Assembly: GCF_001039355.2 (NCBI RefSeq)
Contig: NW_019774369.1
Span: 287,077 to 315,392, forward strand
Length of the DNA stretch: 28,316 nucleotides
Source of the DNA: Lingula anatina
Lineage: Eukaryota; Brachiopoda; Lingulata; Lingulida; Lingulidae
Direction: 5' to 3'
Under the pieces are notes generated by a model. The model had not been told where the DNA came from, did no database searches, and saw nothing but the letters and a program-made list of their open reading frames with translations. The position numbers were made by a program, and so were the translations under genes. Below, piece by piece: positions 1 through 9,281 of the stretch. Position 1 is the stretch's first letter. Each line of letters starts with the position of its first letter.

Positions 1-3
<3 letters not shown>

Positions 4-47
<44 letters not shown>
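4..47. repeat. Poly-A tract at window edge
   Basis: An uninterrupted run of 44 A follows three T at the very start of the window. It could be the tail of a retroposed element lying to the left or a simple homopolymer. The window edge hides the context. Confidence 0.9.
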
Positions 48-51
<4 letters not shown>

Positions 52-763
52 ATAAGCGGTTCTTTGCTAAGTCTGGCTCACGTTTCTCAGAGATTCTTAG
101 GTCAGCACTTAAGAAATTTCTTTGCTTGCCATCTAAGTTGTGTTTCACAAAGAATCTATCAAGTCGCCGACCTTGTTCTTTCGGCCTTATTTAAACTATA
201 CTCTTATAGACATTTAACCACACTGGATATATTATTCTTTGAGGTGTGTAATCCAAAGCTATTGTGAACTAATTGTTCGTGAAATGCTTTTAAACAAAAT
301 TTTCAAAATTGACTTAATGGAGCCGACTATTCGCGTTTAGCAGTTTTAACTAAGTTCAAGTATTTTAGCAGTTTTGCAAAATAGGCCCAATGGACAGTCT
401 TCTAAAATACTGGTTTATTCATTCGGTCGTCTCGTGATGCCATAAACATCTTAACCAGTGTATCTTTTAAGATAGACTGGTTAAGCTATTAAAATAGGTA
501 TTTTCCACAGGTAGCTATTTTCAAGACAGAAAGCCACGCTGTAAATTGTAAGGAGGTTCTGTGGAGTAATAGAAAGATGCGGTAACTGGCACTGGACAGC
601 AAAGTAGCCTATACCCCGAGTTTCAAAAGAGACTGGAGACCGTGGAGGCATTATAACAGTTACAGAGATGAGTAACCAGTTAACTTTGGAATTTGGGGTG
701 AGTGCAGTGCTGTTCCGCTCCCATACAATAGTAGAAAACTGTATATAAAACAGTCTGCCTCAC
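48..763. other. Non-coding stretch, left of minus-strand exon 2
   Basis: No convincing gene is seen. Pieces such as TTTCACAAAG near 150 and short mirrored words near 350-490 resemble the MITE family found at 17236 and 19174, but no complete element can be delimited. On the minus strand this should be the next intron of the gene whose exon lies at 840-764. Candidate acceptors occur near 560-640, but none opens a persuasive downstream exon. Confidence 0.4.
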
Positions 764-840
764 CTCTCAATGTCGAGTCCGCCTGTCTGGCCAAAACTGT
801 CCCTTTGTATCGTAATATTGCCGCCGCCAAGGGCTGGCTG
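764..840 (-). CDS. Putative second coding exon of the minus-strand membrane-protein gene
   Basis: On the minus strand a pyrimidine tract ending TTTTTTTCAG is followed by 77 open bases and a GAG|GTGAGG donor. Read in phase 0, which is the phase left by the exon ending at 7864, it encodes 25 residues plus two bases: ALGGGNITIQRDSFGQTGG flanked by QP and LDIE. The acceptor is a tandem CAGCAG, so one glutamine may be optional. An NIT sequon fits an extracellular position. Seen: splice signals, open frame, matching phase. Inferred: that it joins the exon about 7 kb away. The exon ends in phase 2 and its successor is not recognised in the window. No domain family is recognised. It could be a chance exon-like stretch, but both splice signals are strong and the amino-acid make-up is protein-like. 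Confidence 0.5.
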
Positions 841-1766
841 CTGAAAAAAACATATTTGGTTAATCCGTACAAAACAAAACATTACATTTAATCAAAAAAT
901 AATAAATAAACTGTATATACTAGCAACAAGTTGGTCAAACTGGGAATAGTGGTCGGGTTGTCAATGTAGACGTATAGAAAAAGCACATTTCAGAAGTTTG
1001 GGGGATTTCGGTAGAGGAGTATGCACGCGATAAAAATAGACAAGGAGAATGAGAGAAGTATGCAAGCGTCAAAGTAGACGTGTCAACCCTCCCATTTCGC
1101 CTTGAGTCTCTCTATTGGGCTACTCACCCTTCCCACCTTACAATTTAGACTAATAATATTCAGACTTGTTAGTGTTTGGATTACATCAAATGATTTTCGG
1201 TATTTTTGGACATTTTATAATTGTATAATATAGGTGGGATTTCCAAAAAAAGCATTTCGGCATTACAAGTTTGTAAAAAAACCTCTCCCCAACTACCACC
1301 ATTATTGTATTTAAACATATTGTAAAAGTTTTATGCGTCTGAACCAGTGATTTGTTCTTCAGATATCAAAATTTTCATCATTTTCATCCACTCCATTTAT
1401 TATAATGGTTTGCGTGAAATGAATTGCATAAATTTTTATATACTGTTTTTGCGAAATTTCCTGCTTTTGGTAGACATTATGTTTTTTATATTCCTAAGTT
1501 TTAAACCCGCCTAAATTGTTTAAAATGTAACCACATTCAGAATGTTGCATATCAAGTCCTAATAGGACTTTCTCTCTTCTCCGACTTCTTCAGATGACTA
1601 GCAGGAGACACGTGACTCTGACGACAATTTTTTTCTACGTTTAAAGTTTCTACGGTTGAATCAAATAAAAACGTAATTTCATACAAACAATCATAACTTT
1701 TTGGAGTTTATACTTTTCGCAGAGCCGCTTTCCAACTAGCTACAAAATTAGCCAGCGTGTCATCAG

Positions 1767-1838
1767 TCCTCGATAGTATAGTGGTGAGTATCCCCGCCTG
1801 TCACGCGGGAGACCGGGGTTCGATTCCCCGTCGGGGAG
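1767..1838 (+). tRNA. tRNA-Asp: tRNA-Asp (anticodon GTC), copy 1
   Basis: A 72-base cloverleaf. The acceptor stem TCCTCGA pairs with TCGGGGA (one T-G wobble) and the discriminator is G. The anticodon GTC is at 1800-1802 inside the stem CCGCC/GCGGG. The A-box-like TAGTATAGTGG and the B box GGTTCGATTCC are intact. A TTTTT run at 1846-1850 can terminate RNA polymerase III. There is no intron and no encoded CCA, as expected for a eukaryotic nuclear tRNA gene. It lies in the opposite orientation to the intron of the minus-strand gene. Confidence 0.97.
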
Positions 1839-2110
1839 GGTAATATTTTTAAATATTTATAATTATATATACCGCACACAAAAAGCGAGAATAGTGTACG
1901 GAATTCAAGTCTATTGGACATATTTTTGTCTGTACATTACAAATGTACCCTTTTTTTTTTACAGGCGCTCCCTAAAACTAGCAAGTAGTATATTATTATA
2001 TGGAAAAACTAAGGTCATGAATTTTGACTTAAAAGGAAATCCTCAAGCTCATTCACCAGTAACTATTAAAGATGATAATGCTACACTAGCAAATGTGTAC
2101 TTAACTTGAA
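1839..2110 (+). repeat. 3' flank of tRNA-Asp copy 1, related to the flanks of copies 2 and 3
   Basis: After the tRNA, words such as ACCGCACAC, AAAGCGAGAATA, GTCTATTGGACATATTTTTG and TACAGGCGCTCCC recur in the same order, with changes, after copies 2 and 3. This shows that a unit of tRNA plus at least about 150 bases of 3' flank was duplicated. Past about 1985 the similarity fades and an AT-rich open stretch follows that I do not call a gene. Confidence 0.6.
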
Positions 2111-2775
2111 GTGGGAAGAGCTCGTTACAAAGCTTATAAAGGAAGCAAACAAAAGTTTGTACAACTTATATTACCTAATGAAGTCTAATCAGGGAATTAT
2201 ATCGGATATAGTTCCCTGGTCTAATCTATTTGTAGAAAGATTATAGCTTTGTTTTATAGCCTTTTTTGTCTGTAATTGGCAGTGTTTAAACACATGGTTT
2301 GGAATGTAGGTTCCCAGTGTTATTGACAAAACAAGAAAAAATGTTAGATAAGACAAGAAAGAGAGGTAATAAAGAAACAGGGGATAGACTAACAACACAT
2401 CTAGATACATGTAAAGTAAAGGCTATAGCATTTGTGAGAAATATTACATGTATCAGCGATGATCAACAAGCTTTGCATTCTGAATTTAGGTACTCCCACC
2501 CGGAAAAAAGTCTAAATGTTAACTTCACCAGGACAACTCGTTTCAAAAAGTATATTATGTCATACAGTACTATAGACTGCTCACTCTCAGTTATAAATGA
2601 AAATAGATAATATCTGTGTTTGAACTCCAGATATCTCAATGAAGTCACTGGTTGTCAAAGCAGATTTCAGTACTGAAAATATCAATGTATAAAGGCCTAA
2701 TGTTGTTCAACTTAAACATTCTCATCATCTTACATGCAGTGTGGTATGTTTTCATGGAGTATCTTTTCTTATCTT

Positions 2776-2816
2776 CGGAATTCGAAACCACAATATTCTG
2801 TGAGTTCTACAGCCAA
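2776..2816 (+). repeat. 5' flank shared by tRNA-Asp copies 2 and 3
   Basis: The 40 bases before copy 2 (GGAATTCGAAACCACAATA, then CAGCCAATCC) match those before copy 3 (GGATTCGAAGCCACAATA, then CAGCCAATCC). Copy 1 has a different upstream sequence. Copies 2 and 3 therefore appear to be the most recent duplicates. Confidence 0.65.
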
Positions 2817-2888
2817 TCCTCGATAGTATAGTGGTGAGTGTCCCCGCCTGTCACGCGGGAGACCGGGGTTCAATTCCCCGTCGGGGAG
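2817..2888 (+). tRNA. tRNA-Asp: tRNA-Asp (anticodon GTC), copy 2
   Basis: A 72-base gene identical in layout to copy 1, with anticodon GTC at 2850-2852. It differs from copy 1 by A to G in the D-arm region (GAGTGTCC instead of GAGTATCC) and by G to A in the T loop (TTCAATTCC instead of TTCGATTCC). Neither change breaks a stem, and the B-box consensus accepts A or G there. A run of seven T at 2898-2904 is the likely terminator. Confidence 0.97.
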
Positions 2889-3120
2889 GAAGAGAGATTT
2901 TTTTAAATTTATATTTACCGTACACACAAAGCGAGGGTACTTTACGGAACGCATGTCTATTGGATATATTTTTGTCGCTAAATAATAAACTGACGCTCAG
3001 AAATTCTCATACTGGCGGTTCTTATTTAAACTAGCAGTTTTTATTTCAGTATCTGTGGTGCGCGAGTAGATAACTCACTATAACCTCAAATAAATCTATA
3101 TGTAAATGAAGGGTTTGCGA
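2889..3120 (+). repeat. 3' flank of tRNA-Asp copy 2
   Basis: It contains ACCGTACACACAAAGCGAG, GTCTATTGGATATATTTTTG, ACTGGCGGTTCTTATTTA and TATCTGTGGTGCGCGAGT, in the order found around the other copies. The last of these words and a TATGTAAAT...GCGAAAAC word are shared with the flank of copy 3 (TATCTGTGGTACGCGAGT), so similarity between copies 2 and 3 extends about 230 bases downstream. Confidence 0.6.
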
Positions 3121-4001
3121 AAACAAAGCGCCCTCTTCGCTTTTTGATGATATCTCACTGTGAATACTCCATTAACCGGCTTCACTTATGAGACGACACG
3201 ATCTGCTTCGCATATCTTTGCCTTCCCACGTCTAGCGATAAGGTTATGCAAACGAAGCAAAAACAATGAATACAACTGACACTGTTTTCTATAGGCAGTG
3301 TCACTCGTCAGTTAGACAATTCCTCAAGACAACTTGACGTTTAAAACAACATTAGATACTTTCATTCAAAATATCGTTGATATCACATACAGTAAATAAT
3401 ATAACGGGGTCCTGATGTATATTTTCTTTAAGGTGTTTGCTCATCATCGGTTCTTGTTTCAGTGATGGAAATAAATAATATAGAGCCTAGTTCTGCGTAT
3501 GAAAATATTTTGCAAATATACTATCCGTTTTAAAGAAAAGTAAGCAGAAATGAAACACTGAAACCTGGGACCCATTATATATACATACACATATAAGCGG
3601 GCGTTAAATCAGCAACTATTTTTTTATCTTATTAAAATCAGTAATCAAGTAAAGAAAATTTATTTGATAAATATATGATACTAAAAAATAAAATTAAAAA
3701 AAATTAAAAAAAATAAAATTTAATTGGGCCCTCTCCTATCTTTAAACAAGAGCGTTTAACGAGCACGGTTTTAATCGATGATATCATATACAATCAGCTG
3801 CAATATTACACTTGAAAACAGGATTTTTGATACCGATAAAAATAGCATTTTAATAGGCTGCACTGTCTAAAGTCCTTTACTTGTGCTACATGTAGCACGT
3901 ATGAGCGATGAAACGTTTTGTTTTTACAAGTACCAAGCCACGCAAGAAAATCACTCATTAACGGATTCGAAGCCACAATAATTCTCACGTCGTGCAGCCA
4001 A

Positions 4002-4073
4002 TCCTCGATAGTATAGTGGTGAGTATCCCCGCCTGTCACGCGGGAGACCGGGGTTCAATTCCCCGTCGGGGAG
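4002..4073 (+). tRNA. tRNA-Asp: tRNA-Asp (anticodon GTC), copy 3
   Basis: A 72-base gene with anticodon GTC at 4035-4037. It has the copy 1 D-arm sequence (GAGTATCC) and the copy 2 T loop (TTCAATTCC). All stems pair. The downstream sequence has TTT and TTTT runs (4078-4080 and 4083-4086) that may serve as terminator. Start-to-start spacing is 1050 bases from copy 1 to copy 2 and 1185 from copy 2 to copy 3, all on the same strand. Confidence 0.97.
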
Positions 4074-4260
4074 GCTGTTTCGTTTTATTTATATTTATAC
4101 ACTAAAAGGGAGAATACTGCATGGAACTTATTTCTGCTACAAAACAAATTTTTGTTTTAATACAGGCGGTCCCCATTAGATTTGCAGTTATTATTTTTTG
4201 TATCTGTGGTACGCGAGTGAATACACGATATGTAAATAAAAAGTTCGCAAAAACACCCAC
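4074..4260 (+). repeat. 3' flank of tRNA-Asp copy 3
   Basis: It carries the same ordered words as copy 2 in diverged form: AGGGAGAATACTGCATGGAA, TACAGGCGGTCCCCATTAGA, TATCTGTGGTACGCGAGT and TATGTAAATAAAAAGTTCGC. It supports tandem duplication of an approximately 1.1-kb unit followed by divergence. Confidence 0.55.
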
Positions 4261-6247
4261 GCACCAAGAAAGATCGTCATTTACTCAATGTTAACGTGCC
4301 TTCATATGGCTTGAGACGGAAAGTAACAGTAAAACTATGAAAATAAACTATGACAAGCATACCTAAGTGGCATATTTCCTTCAAAGTAAGCATTGCGCAT
4401 TATCTCATTATAATTACAGATCTAAAATCCAATCATTAAGCCTTCTGAGCACTTACTGAGGCAGCGTACCTTCGGAAAAATGAGACTTGAACAACATTAG
4501 ATCTCGGGACGTATACAAATTTAAATGGAGTGGAAAATCATTCTGGCAGAAGTTTTACTCCTTTAGTAAGGGTGGTTGTTAAATGGCTCACACCACAGCT
4601 TCAGACGAGTAAATCCAGACGTGAGATGGGGATATTTGAAAGCACAATCCGGGGAAGTTGAATTGATGAATAATGCTCTTTTGAGAAAAACTGCAAATAA
4701 AAGACTTCCCAGTTACATGATTTAATACGCGTTTTGTTATTTCACATTTTCGTTTTTGGTAAATATTTACGACTGAAGGCAGCATGTATTTAACCGTTTT
4801 GAACTCGGTGATTGTCAAGGTGTTATAAATGGTAAATGAATTTAGCTCTCTACACCAACGCTTCTGCAGAGCAAACTGCAATCATTTCCTTCATGTTTGA
4901 CATCAGATGTCCTTTGATTAGGGTATTAGTGAATAACTTAACATATAACAGACATGCTCATTTACAATACGATAACGTCAACAGTGTCTCTTCATAAACT
5001 CTAAGAGAAAGGGATGATATATTTTTTTGCGTTAACGCATGTCTCAGTCACATACATGTAGACCCTGACCGGAATATAAAGATTATTTTAAAATATACTG
5101 TTAATTTATTGTTTTTGATAAAAGACTATTTGTGTCATTTATCTTTTTATTTGTCATTGATTATATATGTTGCAGATATCAAATAGACTTAGTTTGAATA
5201 TAGGCCTACAGGATAACAATTTCTATCGTGGTTTTTATCCTGGATGTATATTGTTTATTATTTAAGTGTCACTACAAAGGAAACTAAGGATATTCTGAAA
5301 TACAGGCATCATCATCATCACCATATCTCTCTCTCTCTCATCACTTTATTTACATTTAACTCTTCACACAATGGCCGACGCCTGACCCGAGATTTCTGCT
5401 TGTCCCGTCGACTCTATATGTCGAGGAAGTTTTCCACTTCATTCTTTCAAAACTTTGCTGCAAAAAGAATGGCTATTCGGCTTGAGGGAACATACAAACC
5501 GCATTTGATAATATTTTAATATTTTCTATTTTGTACATATCCTGCAAGCAACTTTCCAAATCCAGACCTTAAAACGATAAAACCCCTAAAATGCCTGACG
5601 AAAAGTACATATATTCAATTAAAAATGATATCGAATCTAACTGCAGAAATGAGTCGAGAAGAACAATTTGAGAGTTAGAGAATCTTTTCGAGGAAAGTTC
5701 GGTTTGGCGGGAAAATCCGGTAAGGGATACTTAAGTAATTCACATTTTCAATGATTAATGCACGTGTTTCGGTGTAATAGCAGCGAATGGTGGAGCGCAT
5801 TAATGTAAGCGATATAACACGTGTATCTATATGTATGCTATAAATACAAAATAACTACACAATAAATAGATATTTTGGAACGTACCCTGGTTAACATACA
5901 TACATATGTTGCATGTAATGCGAACACGGTATATGTATCACATTTTATCTGCTAGTCAGCACACACTAATCTCGATGCCTTTATTGTATTTTATCTGCTA
6001 TCATTATCAAAATATGAAATGTTAAGGCCTCTGCCTCGACTCGTAAAATTTTAATTAGACGTTAGTTGTGCTGTCTCATATCTCGTATTAACATGTTTGC
6101 GAGGGTAAAGCGGTTATCAGTCGCATTTTTCAAAATATATATTATTCTGTAATTCAAGACCCACTCGTTCATTAGAGAAGGCGATAAAAAGAGGGAAAAC
6201 ATAAACGCCTAAAATAAAAACGTTAACCCCCCCCTCCCCGCATTTGT
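4261..6247. other. AT-rich intronic stretch without recognised gene
   Basis: No exon, tRNA or complete mobile element is recognised. A short CAT/CT repeat occurs near 5307-5340. Open frames here (for example about 97 codons on the minus strand at 4588-4881) lack splice context and a recognisable sequence. Confidence 0.5.
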
Positions 6248-6515
6248 CAGTGGCGGATTTAGAGGGGGGGGGGGGGTCAGGGGGGTCCTGATCCCCCATT
6301 CGATTTCTGAAAAAATCACACCAAAGGTTCCCTCTTCAAATTAAAATTTTGACTAGCTGAATAAAATTGTTCTAAACCGTACCAAATGGCATTATTCGCC
6401 CCCTAAAATACCAAAAATATTCGGGGCCCTTCAGCGGGCCCCGAACCCCACGGGAGGGGGAGGGTTGGCTTCGCATCCGCGGACCCCCCTTCAAATAATC
6501 CTGGATCCGCCCCAG
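6248..6515. mobile_element. hAT-like MITE, copy 1
   Basis: A 268-base element begins CAGTGGCGGATTTAGA and ends TCCTGGATCCGCCCCAG, an imperfect terminal inverted repeat. A G-tract follows the left end. It has no transposase frame. A second copy in opposite orientation at 22339-22631 shares the interior: AGGATTATTTGAAGGGG, GATGCGAAGCC, GTGGGGTTCGGGGCC and TAGTCAAAATT in order. CAGTGGCGGA-type ends are typical of non-autonomous hAT-like elements from many animals (family knowledge). A clear 8-base target duplication is not visible, so the copy is probably old. It lies in the intron of the minus-strand gene. Confidence 0.7.
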
Positions 6516-7569
6516 CTTGTTTACCACAAGATAGAATGGCATGAAGTCTGTTACAAGAAGAAAAAGCTGTTGGAGATAACTCAACAGCTGTAGATGACAG
6601 TGTGACGACACAATGCCGTAACAGAATAAAGAAAACAAAAATGGGAACCAGTATTATGCCCCAGTATTCCCTATGCTGACATTTCCCATAAATTCTGATG
6701 CCAACATTAACATTGCATTAATCTCAAAGTTTTCAAAGTATTTTTTTTAAAAGCGGAGCTTTTTAACCCCCCCCTCTCCCCCCCCCCAATTTTAGACTTA
6801 TCTTCTTTTGGAATATCAGTCCCTCTACAAAGAAGTGACCCTGATGGGAAAGTTGAACATCAAACCAACTGTTTGACGGACATGGCTTCTGTACGGGGGT
6901 ACAGGCAATATGGATTTTCCAATACGGAATACCTTTATGATAGTAATACGCAGATATACTGTATAAGCAGATATACTGTATGTAGCAGAATTAAGGCTGT
7001 TGTAATATTGGATCGAACTTCATTTTCCCACCATCATTTCCTAACACTGCAATTTTATTGTTGTACGTTGGACACATAAAAGAGAACGTGCCTCTGGCTT
7101 CAGTAAATGACAGTTATGATGTATTAACGCATCAATCAAAGTTAGTTCAGTATAAAATTGGATATAAAGACATGAAATGTATAAAGCTATGCTTTTCCAT
7201 CTTAGTGCTAAGACAGAGATGGATCCTCGCCAATCCATCTTGCCCGACTCATTTCTCTGTCATTTCGCATGTCTGTTGAACCCAAATTCGAAGCAAAAAT
7301 GTGCTTTTAAGTCAAATGATAAGTACTTAGTAATCTATATACGTAATGGGGTTATCATGATATTGCCAGTGTACTTTCGTTCTATTTTCTAAAATAAACA
7401 TATAAAAAGTGTCAGATGAGAGTTTCAGGAGAGAAACTAGTTTTACTTTCGTTGAGCCAGGAAGCCGGCGTAAGAGGGTTTCGACCCACAGCGGCATGTA
7501 AGGAACGCTAACCTTACGGTGGGCTGATCGTGGGGAGATGAGGTGGGCTCATGAGTCAAATCTGCCATT

Positions 7570-7570
<1 letters not shown>
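6516..7570. other. Intronic stretch with possible decayed coding matter
   Basis: Several short frames on the plus strand read like protein (for example 6525-6590 and 6790-6960) but are interrupted by stops and frame changes. They may be remnants of a mobile-element gene or chance. C-rich tracts lie near 6768-6787. No intact gene is seen. Confidence 0.3.
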
Positions 7571-7601
<31 letters not shown>

Positions 7602-7636
7602 CGTCTCTCTCTGTCTCTCTCTCATACACACACACA

Positions 7637-7672
<36 letters not shown>
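7571..7672. repeat. Composite microsatellite (CT)n-(CA)n-(GA)n
   Basis: A CT-repeat block with few interruptions is followed by CACACACACACA and then by an uninterrupted GA repeat. The CT and GA arms are reverse complements, so the block can fold into a long hairpin. The same three-part layout recurs at 16642-16734. Open frames across it are repeat artefacts. Confidence 0.9.
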
Positions 7673-7674
<2 letters not shown>

Positions 7675-7863
7675 CAAAAAATGACTACCACATGCTCAAC
7701 ATAGGACCCATCAAATTGCCAAATAGAACGATATACATGTACATATTACGCAAAACTAAGCGTCAAGGAATAGGTAAGCGGTGACCCATTTTACCGCTGT
7801 GATGGATCAGCATAACTGACGTAAACAGAAAATAATAGGACCTTGCTTTTGTACACAACCTAC

Positions 7864-8103
7864 CTGCATAACAAACCTCTCTGTCACCGGCGGACATGGC
7901 GGGGGAGTCACGTTGCCAATCACGAATCCCCCGGCCACAGCTAAAATGATGACCAGAAACATGATGCAACACAGGACGGCGAGAAATATGATCACTCCGA
8001 TCAGGCATCTTCTGTTGTTTCCCTGTTGGCTCTGTCTTCCGCTATCATCTGGTGAATCGTAGCCTCCGCGTTTCTTCTGTGCTAGAACATCCATCTCGGC
8101 CAT
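7864..8103 (-). CDS. First coding exon of a single-pass (type II?) membrane protein of unknown family
   Basis: The start is the ATG at 8103-8101, in a good context (AAAAAATGG). An in-frame stop lies further upstream, and the intervening codons have no ATG. The exon encodes 80 residues and ends at a TGCAG|GTAGGT donor in phase 0. Residues 1-32 are hydrophilic with KKRGG and end in an NNRR basic patch. Residues 34-63 are a strong hydrophobic helix (LIGVIIFLAVLCCIMFLVII then LAVAGGFVIG). Residues 64-80 are proline-rich (TPPPCPP). There is no cleavable signal, and the basic residues before the helix suggest the N-terminus stays in the cytoplasm and the rest is outside (positive-inside rule, inference). 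The next exon proposed is 840-764. I do not recognise the family, and the C-terminal domain that would identify it is outside the window. Confidence 0.6.
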
Positions 8104-8200
8104 TTTTTGTTTATATCTTGCGTACGACTCTCCTGTAATGTCGCACTCCACTGATGTTCAGGTCAACGCGACTGACCAACGACAATGTCCAGTGTTATAA
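8104..8200 (-). promoter_or_regulatory. Possible core promoter and 5' leader of the minus-strand gene
   Basis: On the minus strand TTATAA (8200-8195) precedes an initiator-like TCAGTC (8176-8171) by about 25 bases, followed by an approximately 70-base leader to the ATG at 8103. The flanking 8200-8320 is rich in C, G and CpG compared with its surroundings. An ATTACAG|G word within the leader could instead be an acceptor, in which case the true first exon lies further right. No experimental support is possible from sequence. Confidence 0.25.
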
Positions 8201-9131
8201 CAGCCCCCCTGCTGTTCGCCGACCGACGCGCGGTATTTCGAAGGGAACTGGTGTGATGAATGCGAACTGCTGGCGCATTTGTAAAAAGGGCACCGGTTAG
8301 CGGTTTGCCCTGCTCTAGATTTGTGGGGTTATTTTTAGCGCATGTAGCAATCCCGATAATTGCTGTTATTTAATGCGTTTTGGTGATACTCCGTGGCATT
8401 CTATGTACCTAACCTAAAAGCCCTCGCAGAAGATTAATTAGCCCCTGTTGCGCAAGAGGTTCACTTTTAGACCAACATTTTAGTCTCCTTTGCCCTAAGA
8501 TATATGCGTCCTGATAGATGAAATATTGCACCTTTTTTAGTACTAATGAAAAGGATAATATCCTAGGACTAAGCAGATACACCGTAAATTGAAATTGTCA
8601 AAAAATTTTGGTCTAAAAGGTTTGTTCGATATCTACCGGTAGGAAGTATCTTCATTTTTAAACATCCATGTGCGACTAGTGACAAGCCACTCTGAGTTGT
8701 ATGGGAGTTTAAAAAAAGCCCTGCCTTGTATCTGAAACTCTGGCTTCCAGGCAATCTTTGAAACTGGGTGAAAAAGTGAATCAGTGTTGTCTACCGTCCT
8801 AACCTTTGATACATATTTGTATCACATCCACCCTCTTATACTTCTTTTTACGACATGTACAAAATCCACACCAGTAAGTCTGTGTTGCTGGCTTGATGGT
8901 TTGTATCACGTAAAAAAAAAAACTTTTTGCGGTTGTTTACCGGATAAATTACGTTCTATAGCAGGTTGAAAATGAAACCAAAAGAAAGTTTACTTACAAA
9001 GTTCAATTAGTCCACCCGCTTACACATGCGTGAAGAAATAAAGGAGTCAAATCAGAAAAGAAAAAGGATTCTGTTATGACAGGAAAACATAAAATATCAA
9101 CATAAAATAGCAACTTTCTGCAACACATTTC
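8201..9131. other. Intergenic stretch
   Basis: A CpG-richer segment extends to about 8320, followed by AT-rich DNA. Fragments resembling the 17236 MITE family (TTTTAGACCAACATTTTAGTC near 8467) are present. No gene is supported. Confidence 0.4.
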
Positions 9132-9281
9132 ATGATTTTACCATTGAAATTTATCACTGGTCGAGTGGCAAGTGAAAATGATGTATCTGTCATCAAAGAT
9201 GAAGTAAAAAGCCAGCTGCAGTCACTTTACTTAGTGAATGAATGTTACTACGAGACAGATGGAAGTTATCAGGAACCCCAG
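9132..9281 (+). CDS. Orphan exon-like open frame, uncertain
   Basis: Fifty codons begin with ATG at 9132 and end exactly at a good donor (CCCCAG|GTGAGA) in phase 0. The peptide includes FITGRVASENDVSVIKDEVK and ends in YYETDGSYQEPQ, with a balanced composition unlike the surrounding AT-rich noise. An in-frame TAG precedes it and the unspliced frame stops at 9305. No partner exon with matching phase is recognised downstream, and no protein family is recognised. It could be the first exon of a small plus-strand gene, a fragment of a mobile element or chance. Confidence 0.2.

Larger units (their letters stand above)
841..7863 (-). other. Inferred 7-kb first intron of the minus-strand gene
   Basis: The span between the two proposed coding exons holds the three tRNA-Asp genes, a hAT-like MITE at 6248, a CT/CA/GA microsatellite at 7571, and otherwise AT-rich DNA. 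Stretches 841-1766, 2110-2770, 3120-3960, 4260-6247 and 6516-7570 contain no gene that can be supported. A short direct repeat (CAGATATACTGTAT twice) sits near 6950-6980. Small additional exons in this interval cannot be excluded. Confidence 0.4.

Noticed and set aside
2110-2610. Open stretches of about 50-103 codons on the plus strand after tRNA-Asp copy 1
   Set aside because: They read somewhat like protein but need frameshifts and non-ATG starts. No family is recognised and the region is AT-rich. They are possibly a decayed element.
4588-4881. 97-codon minus-strand frame in the long intron
   Set aside because: No splice context that fits phase 0 entry and no recognisable sequence.
6760-7079. 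Plus-strand frame reading SDPDGKVEHQTNCLTDMASV and onwards
   Set aside because: It is open only after a C tract, lacks a convincing donor, and the tail is low-complexity. Kept as possible decayed coding matter.
7443-7784. Open frames on both strands rich in SLSLS or ERERE
   Set aside because: They are products of the CT/GA microsatellite. A tRNA-like GGTTTCGACCC word at 7477 was considered as a SINE B box but no A box or tail accompanies it.
7864-8151. GTG at 8151 as start of the minus-strand membrane protein
   Set aside because: Eukaryotic initiation at GTG is rare, and the first in-frame ATG at 8103 has a good context.
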